A stretch of DNA of 27,535 nt from Chara braunii (Eukaryota > Streptophyta > Charophyceae > Charales > Characeae). This document shows, piece after piece, positions 18,947-27,535 of the stretch. The notes under the pieces were generated by a model that had not been told where the DNA came from, did not search any database, and was given only the letters and a program-made list of their open reading frames with translations. The first letter of the stretch is position 1. The number at the start of each line of letters is the position of its first letter. Both the position numbers and the translations under genes were made by a program. The stretch covers positions 1,318,853 to 1,346,387 of the forward strand of contig BFEA01000252.1 of the NCBI GenBank assembly GCA_003427395.1, read 5' to 3'.

Positions 18947-18968
18947 GTTACATGTTGCACCTACACAC

Positions 18969-19168
18969 GAGGGCCATTTTCCAGGCCCTCCGTCCTTCAG
19001 GCTAAAAGCCTGAACTTCAGGTCGAAAGCCTGAGATTTAGGGCCTACAGGCCCCGTGTCTGTTCAGCTCATAAAGCTGGAAATAGGGGCCTACAGGCCCT
19101 GTGTCGTTTCAGACTAAAAACGACATAAGCCTTTTTAGACTGAAACTGAGGGCCATTTTCGGGCCCTC
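18969..19168 (+). repeat. array of eight short hairpins in the LTR
   Basis: Consecutive inverted repeats in order: GAGGGCC/GGCCCTC, TTCAGGC/GCCTGAA, TCAGG/CCTGA, GGGCCT/AGGCCC, CAGCT/AGCTG, GGGCCT/AGGCCC, GTCGTTT/AAACGAC, GAGGGCC/GGCCCTC. Loops are 2-8 bases. The first and last stems are identical. The 3' LTR (26775-26974) keeps most of them. Confidence 0.75.
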
Positions 19169-19763
19169 ATCAGACCGACCTGCCCCGAAACTCAGGCACC
19201 AAACCAGGTTCTTAGGAACAGGCTATTTTTGGCTTGTTCCCACGACAACCTCAGCATTGAGCTGCAGCGCCAGACCCTGACCTAGTTTGGCATTGGCAAG
19301 AGCAGCCTCCTGGACTGCCCGCCCTGCAACTGCAGGCAGGCGGAGGCAGTCAGGAGGCAGGCCGAGGTAATACATAGGAACCTCCCATGCACTTCACGGG
19401 TAGGCAGGAGGCAGTCAATAGTCCTTAGGATTTGGCAGCAACACTCTGGAGGAGCGTTGCAGAAGTCGTTGTAGCGCTAGCAGTAGTCTTCAGCGTTGGG
19501 CGCTAGTACCGTTAGTTGTAGTCTTCAGCGTTGGGCGCCATAGCTAGAGTAGTACTAGAGAGAGAGAGATTGCGCGGAGGCCAGGGATACTTACGTGCTA
19601 CGCCATTGCTCCATCTTCGCCTTCGAGGTACCTGCAGCACAACGCCATCTTCACAGGTTAGTACCTGGCATACAAGAGAGAGAGAGAGTTCTTCTTCTTT
19701 CTCTTCTCAGTCCACCATCTCCTTCTCACCCTCTCGCTATCTGACTTCACTGCATCAGCAGAC

Positions 19764-19832
<69 letters not shown>
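19764..19832 (+). repeat. (GA)n microsatellite within the 5' LTR
   Basis: A nearly pure GA tract of about 70 bp lies inside the LTR. The 3' LTR has a GA tract further upstream (27478-27535) with which the window ends. Confidence 0.9.
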
Positions 19833-19838
<6 letters not shown>

Positions 19839-20177
19839 TGACATTGGATCCAAATTCGACATGGGACTTCAGACATTTAAGGGATTATTTGGGACTTGTA
19901 ACTAGACTTGGTGTTGACGACTTTCCCATCTCCCCCTTCCTCTTCTTCGTATAATCCCTTCCTCTTCGTCTGTGTATGTCTGGACCTGGCGCCTCTTTCC
20001 TATGTATAGCGTCAGGCCCCTTCACACTTTGTGATGAGCATGATGTATGTTTGGTCTGTGTTGAAACATTGATTGGGTTAGTCATTAGTATTTTAGCATT
20101 CTGCTTCGCTATCTTATACTACGTGAAAGAGGTTAGTCCCGGTCAGGTCAGAACTTGTATCTAAAGTCTTCCCTGCG

Positions 20178-20185
20178 CTATAAAG
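20178..20185 (+). promoter_or_regulatory. possible TATA box of the LTR promoter
   Basis: CTATAAAG lies about 140 bp before the LTR end. A start about 30 bp downstream would give an R-U5 of about 100 bp. No other support. Confidence 0.3.
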
Positions 20186-20317
20186 CACAATTTTGTATGT
20201 ATCGGACTGCACATTGCTTGTTGAGATTCCGCTTGCACTGCATTGTCTATTCAGTCCTTTTTATCACATTGCGGATCCTCCGTTTATATGTACATCGCCC
20301 AACTGCGCATATAACAG

Positions 20318-20330
20318 TTGGTATCGGAAC
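20318..20330 (+). other. primer binding site (initiator Met-tRNA type)
   Basis: TTGGTATCGGAAC begins one base after the LTR end. It resembles the TGGTATCAGAGC site of plant LTR elements that use the 3' end of initiator Met-tRNA, with two differences. Confidence 0.75.
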
Positions 20331-21243
20331 ACCGCACGTGAATCAGAACAACCTGATATGACACGTGTGCGGGGACTAGGTAGCTGATTAGGCTTGATTG
20401 ATTGATTAGGGCACACTAGTTAGCCCTCAAAATCACAATTTTGACCTTACTGCCGAAAATCGAAACTTTTTTCTTTTCTTCGAGTTGTTTTCTCGCTATT
20501 TCTGTTGTGGAAAAACGCAATAGCGCAACATCTGAAATTTTTATTTTCTTTTTTCTTCTGTAAAATTCAAAATTTCGTTGTTGAAAATCCGGAATATCTT
20601 TCTTTTTAAACATTTTGATTTCCTGTTGCATTTTTCGTTCTTTAGAAATCCGGAATATTTTTCTTCGAAAATCATTTTTTTGAAATTCTTAAAAACGGTA
20701 CGGGAAATCTCTCCTGCAACTATCATTTTCTAATCTGCGCATCTGAGTAATTCCAAAAATTTTGTTGTATTTTATTTTCGGGACTTTCTTAGTCACAGTT
20801 CTATAATCATTTGCAGTCTGAAAGTTCGAGATTTTTTTTTTCTCTCATTGGTAATTTCGAACGTTAAGGGAGATTGAGAGACCTACTGAACTTGCAAAAC
20901 TCGAGATTTCTACTGTCTTGATTTTTTTTTCCTTGCAAAGTCCAAAAGTTTCTTTTTTGATTAGTGGCTCCTTATCTGGGCGATTTTTCCCACCCATCCT
21001 CCCTACATATGTTGTTGCCCCCTCTCGCCTTACCTTCTCTACCTGTCTCCAGGTACCCCCTGCGATGATATTGGTGAGTTGCCACGTCAGCAGACCACGT
21101 TAGCAGGCCATGTTTGCAGACCACGCCAGCAGAACATGTCAGCAGGCCACGTCAGCCAACAACATTGCCACGTCAGCAGCAGGGAGCACCACGTCAGCAG
21201 GCCCCCGACCTGGTTTATGTTGTTGCGTTCACAAACAGCCGTC
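20331..21243 (+). other. gypsy leader, U-rich, possible intron
   Basis: No gene. 20440-20960 is strongly T-rich and includes a duplicated segment (AAATCCGGAATAT at about 20585 and 20647). A pyrimidine-rich acceptor-like site TACCTGTCTCCAG ends at 21052, and AG|GTAGCT near 20379 could be a donor. Confidence 0.5.
21073..21202 (+). repeat. degenerate minisatellite with CCACGTCAGCAG units
   Basis: Units of about 12-15 bp with the consensus CCACGTCAGCAG are repeated eight or so times just upstream of gag. Five keep an intact ACGTCAGC or ACGTTAGC core. ACGTCA is a plant bZIP (hexamer/as-1 type) core. Confidence 0.65.
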
Positions 21244-22755
21244 ATGGGCCAGAGGTCAGGGGAAACGGACGAGGCCTATTAGGCCCAGATGCTGGTCTGG
21301 AGTACCGAATCCAAGAAACGGGCGGATGACGTAGCAACCGCAACGAAGAAGAAGGCAGAGGACGCCTAGAAGGCACGTCTGTTGGCAATCGAACAATAGT
21401 GCCAGCAAGACGAGGCAGCAGCAAGGGCTGCTGATGAAGAACGAAGTCAACGACGCGAGAAGATATTCGGGAGAGAGCGAGCCTTGCTCACAATGGCAAC
21501 GGAATTGCGGGCATAGGCCGAGAATGGAAAGATGAAGGAGAGTGAAAACAAGATCGCTCTACTCCTCTCCCATCTCACGGACCTCCTGACCACGTGCATT
21601 GCACAGCAGGAGGACATCCATAACCTCGACGGTATGGTTCGGCAGCACAAACGTGCGGTAGATAGCCGCCTCCAGCAGCTGGAACAAACCATCACCGCCC
21701 TCGTTGCCAGCTCCTCCAACACCGCCGATCGCCTTGAGGCCTTGGAGATTGGCTTGGGATCCCTCAAGGACGGCGTGCAGTTACAGCACACTGCGACGCA
21801 ACAGTTGGAGCAGCGCATCTGTGCTGCAGCCGCCAACCCAAGTTCGGGACAACGGGAGTTAACTCCAAAGTTCAATGGTCGAGAGATTTTCTGCAATTCG
21901 ACGAAGACGGACCCGATTCCGTGGTTCTGCAAGTTTGAACTCAAGTTGCAGCTCCATCTCGTCAGCGAATACAAGCACCACGCGTACTTATACTCCCGGT
22001 CGGGAGGCGCATGTCAAGCATAGATGGACAATCTCTTGTCCAAGTACGGGGTGGTCGCTGCAGAGTTGCACACCAAGATCAGCTGGGATGATCTAAAGGC
22101 AGCATGGCATAAGCGGTTCCAAGTAGAGCCGCCGGAGATCAAGGCAATGGACAAGCTAATGGTCTCCGAACAAGGCACGCTGTCGAGTACCGACTGGATT
22201 GCCGAGTACCAACGCTTGACATCCGTCCCAGACATTCAAATGGGTTTCAAAGCCATCCGCCACTACTTTATCTCAAGGTCGTGTCCGACATTAAGCAATG
22301 CCTTGACTCACGTCGAGGACACACTGACGACAACGGCGGAACTATTTGACAAGACCGCGCAGATTAGTGTCACGAACAAGGAGGCTAAGAACCTGCGTTC
22401 GTTTGCGGCAAGCCCGAGCAGAGATCAACACCGACCGAAAGTGGCCGTGGTCGCGGCAGCAACGCCGTTTGACCAAACTAGCGAGGCCACGTCTGCCAAT
22501 GAAGGGGACAGACTCGCAGCCGCCCGGGAAGGTGGCCGCCCCGACAAAGGCCGAGGACGCGGCAAGGCGAAGATAAACACCACATCTAGCCCCGGGCCAG
22601 GCGCAGCAGCTCCAGCCCCATGGTCCCAATACGGTCTCTCCGAGCAAGCATTCAAAGCATGCACGAAATTTCACTATTGCCTATGGTGCAACAGCGATCT
22701 CCATGAGACAGTGGCCTACCCGTCAAAAAAAGGCAAGGGCAAATCGGGAAACTGA
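21244..22755 (+). pseudogene. gypsy gag
   Basis: One frame of about 503 codons runs from the ATG at 21244 to TGA 22753. It is interrupted by five stops, all TAG (21280, 21367, 21397, 21514, 22021). The N-terminal third is rich in Ala, Lys, Glu and Arg and looks helical. The middle (about 21850-22330) resembles the retrotransposon gag capsid region (W-F-C-K-F-E-L, then W-H-K-R-F near 22105, then D-W-I-A-E-Y-Q near 22192). The C-terminus has a basic Gly/Arg/Lys-rich part and a zinc knuckle C-L-W-C-N-S-D-L-H (22678-22704) whose last Cys is replaced by Tyr at 22717. Gag forms the particle and packages RNA. The start was chosen because the frame reads Gag-like sequence directly after it and a minisatellite lies just upstream. 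Confidence 0.75.
22725..22731 (+). promoter_or_regulatory. candidate -1 frameshift site (A7) between gag and pol
   Basis: Seven A residues lie in the phase A AAA AAA relative to gag, six bases after the knuckle. A -1 slip enters exactly the pol frame, which is then open without a stop to 23979. A one-base indel in the homopolymer is the simpler alternative. Confidence 0.4.
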
Positions 22756-25700
22756 GCACCGCCGGGAGTGACTCGACGACATTCTCGATACCTTCGAAAC
22801 CGGTCACTTCGCGGGTGACCGCCCTTCGTTCCGAGGCACATGCGAAAATCAATAGTCCTCCTCTTCTTTATTCTTTTGAAAACTATGCTACCCGGCTCGT
22901 TCCTACGCTGGGTACTCAAGCTCAAGGACAAGACGTGTGTGCGGCATCTTCTCCGTCCGGCAGCGACGACTTATCGTCTTCAAGTGGTTCTTCACGGGAT
23001 TCGGCGCGCGAGTTCAACATAGAGGTATTGGACCCGCTAACGTCCGGGGATTTCGCATGGCTTCCTCTCCCAACAACGGGCCGCTTGCCGGGACCGCAAT
23101 GCGCAACACTACGTGCTCATCTCCACACGTACTTATCCTTCTATGCACCACCAACTTCGCCAACGGATAACGAAGTCATGGTGGAGGACATCCTCGCGTA
23201 TGTTACCAAGGTGGCCCGCGAGTTTCGCACGCAGTGGTACGATGACAACAACGCACTGCTCATGTATGTCCGCATCCAGGTTGGGCAAGCGTCCTGCAAC
23301 GCTTTGTTGGATAGTGACGTGTCTCGCAATTTCATGAGCCAAGCCTTTATGCAAAGGGCTGGCCTTGGCGCACAAGTTCGGATGAAGGCAAACCCGATGG
23401 CCATCAAGTTGGCGGATGGAAAGACGCAACAACTTCTCGACCATTACATCGAGGCCATACCGGTGTATTTCGCACCTCATGCATGCGAACCTGTGACGTT
23501 CGACATTTTGAGCACGGACTTCGACATTATTTTGGGAATGCATTGGCTTGCAAGTGCGGATCACACGGTCAACTTCCACCGGCGGACTCTTATCGTTCGG
23601 GACGCCTCCGGCGTCGAAGTGTCGTGTACTATTCCTCTTCCACACCCTTCGATTCGGTGCCAAGTGGTGACAGTCAAATCATTCCGGGCGACTTGCGCTT
23701 ACGAGCAGCCCGAGGAAATTGGCCTATGTTTCCTACGGACCGTTGCGGTAGCCGACTCTTCACCCACGAACTTGTCTTCGGACCTCCGGGTGGTGCGGTT
23801 GCTGGACGAGTTCGCCTACATCTTCGAGTCACCTACCTGTGTGGTGCCGGATCGGCCGATCTCTCACGAGATCATTCTTGAGGCCGATGTCGTGCCGCCG
23901 AAAGGTTGCATCGATCGGATGAGCGAGGAGGAGCTGAAGGTCCTCCGCGCACAACTCGACGACTTGTTGGTCAAGGGCTGAATCCGCCCTAGTAGCTCCC
24001 CATATGGAGCACCAGTCCTCTTCGTCCGAAAGAAGAACAAGGATCTACGATTGTGTATCGACTACCGCAAGCTCAACGCGCAAACCGTCAAGAATGCAGG
24101 GCCTCTTCCTTGCATCGACGATCTTCTTGAGCGATTGGGCGGCGCCAAGTATTTTTCTAAGTTGGATTTGAAGTCGGGATATCATAAAATCTCGATCCGG
24201 CCGAACGATCGCTACAAATCCGTGTTCAAGACACGGTACGGGCATTTTGAGTGGGTGGTCATGCCTTTTGGCCTCACCAACGCTCCGGCGACCTTTCAAG
24301 CGACAATGACCAACGAGTTTCGTGCAATGTTGGACCGGTTTGTGATGGTCTACTTAGACGATATTCTCGTCTATAGCCGAACATTGGAGGATCATCTTGA
24401 ACATCTTCGACGAGTGTTGGAGACGCTCCGCCGTGCCAAGTACAAGGCCAACCACGACAAGTGCGAATTTGTCTGGCAAGAGCTGGAATACTTGGGCCAT
24501 TTTGTCACACTGGAGGACATCAGTCCGCTATCGGACAAGATTCAAGCCATCCAAGAGTGGCTGGAGCCACGGAACGTCACGGATGTCCGCTCGTTCCTTG
24601 GCCTTGCCGGCTACTACCAGCGTTTCATCAAGGGCTACTTGAAGATCGCGGCCCACTTGACCAAGCTTCAATGCGAGGATCAACCGTTTGACTTCGGAGA
24701 GGAGGCGCGGGAATCATTTTTGGCTCTCAAAGCCACGCTATTATCTGCGGAGGTGTTGCGCATATACGACCCGCTTTTGCCCACGCGCGTCACTACGGAT
24801 GTGTTCGGCTATGGCAGTGGTGCCGTCCTCGAGCAACACGATGGCGTGGACTGACACCCGGTCGAGTATTTCAGTAAGAAAGTGCCTGTCGTAACCTCCA
24901 TGGATGATGCACGCTAGAAGGAACTCCTCGCCTTCGTCCACGCGCTCAAGCGGTGGCGGCACTTCCTCCTTGGTCGAAGCCAATTCCGATGGGTAACGGA
25001 CAACAATCCGTTGGTCTTTTACAAGACCCAAGACACCGTCAACAGCACCATCGCTCGATGGATGACTTTCATCGACTAGTTCGACTTCTTTCCCGATCAC
25101 ATTCCAGGGAAGTCGAACCGTTTTGCGGATGCTTTTTCACGGTGTCCGGATCATTGTACCGCGGTCTAGTCAACCTTCGAGATCGACCATGACCTGCGGG
25201 ACAACTTCATCCGCTGCCACCAAGCCGACCCCGAGTTTTGCGACAAGTACGTGAATTGCTCCTCTCCTTATCTAGCGCCTTCTCACTACCGGATCCAAGA
25301 GGGGTACTTGCTTGCCCACACACGGGGGAAGGACCTCCTTTGAGTACCAAGTGACCCTCACTTGCGTACATGGCTTCTTGGCGAGTTCCACTATGCTCCC
25401 ACCACCGGACACTTTGGAGTCAATCTCACGATTGGCCGACTTCGCGAGCGATTTTGGTGGCCCAGCCTTCTCGGCGACGTCGCACGCTATTGTGAGGCAT
25501 GCGAGGTTTGTCGACGCTGCAAATCCCACAACCATCGGCCATAGGGCGAGTTGCGACCATTACCGGTCCCCTTGCGACGAAGGGAAACGATTGCCATGGA
25601 CATTACCGGCCCGTTCCCCAACCACAAGACCGGTGTGGATGGGATTCTCACGGTGGTCGACCGACTCACCAAGTCGCCATGTTTTTGCCTTGTCGCGATC

Positions 25701-26711
25701 ATGCCAAGGCACCGGAGTTCGCCGAGGTTCTTTATGCCGGTTGGATTCGAACCAAGGGTTACCCAAAGGAAATCGTCTGCGACCGCGACACTCGGTTCAT
25801 GTCCGATTTTTGGTTGGCACTCATCAAACGTTGAGGCTCATTTCTCAAGCCAAGTTCGGCTCGCCACCCCCAAGCCGATGGCCAACGGAGAGGGCGCATC
25901 AGACGGCATAGGTTCTTCTTCACACTCTCATCCATCCCGACCAAAAGGTTTGGGTCAAGCGGCTGCCAGATGTCGAGTTGGCCTACAACTCGTCCATCCA
26001 CTCGACTATCGAGAGTCGCCCTTCGAGTTCGAGCACGGCTCGTAAGGGACTTCGCCGTTGGACACCATCATTCCACGAACGACCGAGAGCGATGACCATC
26101 TTCTTTTCTTGCGACGGATGCAAGACCTACTTGTCAAGGCACGCGACCAGATGGCCAAGACGCAGCAACACATGAGCCAACAGGCCAATTGCCAGCGTCT
26201 TCCTTGCCCATTCCACGCCGATGATCTCGTTTGGGTCTCTGCCGCGGAATTCAGCCTTGAACAAGATATCTCTCGCAAGCTCCTCCCGAAATGGATGGGG
26301 CCTTGGTCAATCGTGGCACCCGCTGGGGATGCACCCGAGGGACCTTCCTTCACCATTCAGGTGCCCGCCCACTTGCCCATCTATCCGGTCTTTCATTGCT
26401 CCAAGTTGGCTCTTTACACACCAGCGGAACATGACAATTTTCTCGGGCGACGATCGCAAGACCCACCCTCTATGGACGATTTTCAAGAGGTCGGCGACAT
26501 CATCTCCCAGCGACGCTACGACAACAGGCCAACTGAGTACTTGGTATATTTTGCATACTGCACATACCGAGATGACCGTTGGTTGACCCGTGCGGAACTT
26601 CAAGCAACAACTCCAGACGTTCTCGCACACTACGAACGCAAGATGCAAGGCAAGCCGGTCTCTTTGGCTCCACGCCGCGCCCGCGTCCAGGTTCCACCTT
26701 CAGATCGTTAG
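22731..26711 (+). pseudogene. gypsy pol: protease, RT, RNase H, integrase, chromodomain-like tail
   Basis: Protease: A-L-L-D-S-D near 23301-23318, where D-S-G is expected, and I-I-L-G-M near 23530. RT: P-Y-G-A-P-V-L-F-V, then C-I-D-Y-R-K-L-N (24054), L-D-L-K-S-G-Y (about 24163), M-P-F-G-L-T-N-A-P, and Y-L-D-D at 24351-24362, all intact. RNase H: T-D near 24795, then K-E-L-L and T-D-N-N-P. Integrase: H-Y...G-H-F-G and C-E-V-C zinc site near 25380-25515, catalytic Asp at 25599 and at 25781, and a Glu in A-D-G-Q followed by T-E-R near 25885. Tail: E-Y-L-V-Y-F with D-D-R-W-L near 26540-26590, like a divergent chromodomain. In-frame stops: TGA 23979, TGA 24852, TAG 24915, TAG 25077, TAG 25167, TGA 25341, TAG 25542, TGA 25832, TAG 25909, TAA 26043. 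Frame changes lie near 25700, 25850 and 26020. Confidence 0.88.
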
Positions 26712-26739
26712 CTTCGCCCTTGCCCCGACTTGACTTCAT

Positions 26740-26751
26740 AAGGAGGGGGGG
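26740..26751 (+). other. polypurine tract
   Basis: AAGGAGGGGGGG lies directly before the 3' LTR start at 26752. This is the expected position of the plus-strand primer. Confidence 0.85.
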
Positions 26752-27474
26752 TGTTACATGTTGCGCCTGCACACGAGGGCCATTTTCCAGGCTCTGCATC
26801 CTTCAGCCTAAAAGCCTGAATTTCAGGCCAAAAGCCTGAAATTAAGGGCCTACAGGCCCCGTGTCTATTCAACTTATAAAGCTGGAAACAGGGGCCTACA
26901 GGCCCTGTGTTGTTTTAGACTAAAAACGATATGAGCCTTTTTAGCCTGAAACTGAGGGTCATTTTCGGGCCCTCATCAGACCGACCTGCCCCGAAACTCA
27001 AGCACCAAACCAGGGTTTTAGGAACAGGCTATTTTTGGCCTGTTCCCACGACAGCCTCAACATTGAGCTGCAGCGCCAGACCCCGGCCTAGTTTGGCATT
27101 GGCAAAAGCCGCCTCCTGGACTACCCGCCCTGCAATTGGCAGGCGGAGGCAGTTAGGAGGCAGGCCGAGGTAGTACATAGGGACCTCCCATGCACTTCAC
27201 GGGTAGGAAGGAGGCAGTCAGTAGTCTTCAGGATTCGGCAACAACACTCTGGAGGAGCGTTGCATGAGTAATTGTAGTGTTAGCATTAGTCTTCAGCGCT
27301 GGGCGCTAGTAGCGTTAGTTGTAGCCTTCAGCGCTGGGTGCCATAGCTAGAGTAGTACTAGAGAGAGAGAGATTAGGCGGAGGTCAGGGATACTTACCTG
27401 CTATGCCGTTCCTCCAGCTTCGTCTTCGAGGTACCTGCAGCACAACGCCATCTTCACAGGTTAGTACCTGGCAT

Positions 27475-27535
<61 letters not shown>
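26752..27535 (+). repeat. 3' LTR of the gypsy element (partial)
   Basis: The LTR begins TGTTACATGTTGCGCC and matches the first part of the 5' LTR at roughly nine in ten bases. It includes the hairpin array and the duplicated CTTCAGCGCTGGG-type segment. The window ends inside its GA tract (27478-27535), so the last part of the LTR and the target duplication are missing. Confidence 0.9.

Larger units (their letters stand above)
18946..20316 (+). repeat. 5' LTR of the gypsy element
   Basis: The LTR starts TGTTACATG and ends ATAACA next to the PBS, with TG...CA ends, about 1371 bp. It contains a dense hairpin array at 18969-19168. A short duplication, CTTCAGCGTTGGGCGC, occurs at about 19485 and 19523, and a GA tract lies at 19764-19832. 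A possible TATA box lies near the 3' end. Confidence 0.88.
18946..27535 (+). mobile_element. Ty3/gypsy LTR retrotransposon, decayed, 3' LTR cut by window end
   Basis: The element has a 5' LTR (18946-20316), a PBS, a leader of about 900 bp, gag, pol in the order protease, RT, RNase H, integrase, a chromodomain-like tail, a polypurine tract, and a 3' LTR starting at 26752. Integrase after RNase H places it in Ty3/gypsy. The LTRs start alike with TGTTACATGTTGC and differ at roughly one base in ten over the first 160 bp, so the insertion is old. About fifteen in-frame stops and several frameshifts inactivate it. Confidence 0.92.

Noticed and set aside
18781-19033. Ser-Leu repeat frames
   Set aside because: They are translations of the CT microsatellite and the start of the LTR.
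18969-19168. CRISPR-like or terminator array
   Set aside because: The repeats are hairpins of differing sequence without regular spacers, they lie in an LTR of a eukaryotic element, and they recur in the 3' LTR.
23133-23663. 176-codon minus-strand frame
   Set aside because: It is antisense to the gypsy protease region, which has clear plus-strand motifs.
21244-25544. reassigned genetic code with TAG read as Gln
   Set aside because: The frequent TAG at Gln positions fits it, but TGA also replaces Trp, CAG codons remain common, frameshifts occur, and TAG ends frames normally at 26709 and 3152. Decay of a dead element explains all of this.

Overview
The window looks like repeat-dense nuclear DNA of a green-lineage eukaryote. 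A charophyte alga of the Chara type is my best guess. I infer this from a plant-style LINE, a plant-type Ty3/gypsy element primed by initiator Met-tRNA, a Penelope-like element with permuted domains (known from green algae and spike mosses), a plant-style Myb/trihelix domain, and abundant GA/CT microsatellites. I see no intact host gene, rRNA, tRNA or CRISPR array. Nearly all coding sequence belongs to decayed retroelements.

Layout, left to right. 1-1252: unassigned repeat-like DNA with GA runs and a diverged tandem repeat. 1253-6937 (+): a Penelope-like element (PLE) between two pseudo-LTRs. It holds a zinc-knuckle/coiled-coil ORF1, then a GIY-YIG endonuclease, a CxC linker and a reverse transcriptase, so the endonuclease is N-terminal to the RT. 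6980-7043 plus 14340-14460: two halves of one small terminal-inverted-repeat (TIR) element, split by a roughly 7.3-kb LINE on the minus strand (7044-14327) flanked by a 12-bp target duplication. 14462-14669: a second, adjacent copy of the small TIR element. 14670-18945: low-gene DNA carrying a dead Myb/trihelix-like gene (about 15510-17162) and a coiled-coil ORF made of local duplications (17370-17982). 18946 to the window end (+): a Ty3/gypsy element with 5' LTR, PBS, long leader, gag, pol (protease, RT, RNase H, integrase, chromodomain-like tail), PPT and a 3' LTR cut off by the window inside a GA microsatellite.

How the parts work together. The PLE ORFs would supply an RNA-binding chaperone-like protein, a nicking endonuclease and a telomerase-related RT for target-primed insertion. 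The LINE ORF1/ORF2 pair and the gypsy gag/pol pair are the equivalent machines of two other retroelement classes. All three are broken by stops and frameshifts, and key catalytic residues are missing in the PLE and LINE RTs. The gypsy RT motif is intact, but its frame is interrupted.

Main points of interest: the permuted PLE with an extra gag-like ORF1 and hammerhead-like folds in both pseudo-LTRs; the LINE nested in a foldback element; the strong TAG bias among gypsy stop codons; a perfectly phased A7 shift site between gag and pol; and an array of eight hairpins in the gypsy LTR.
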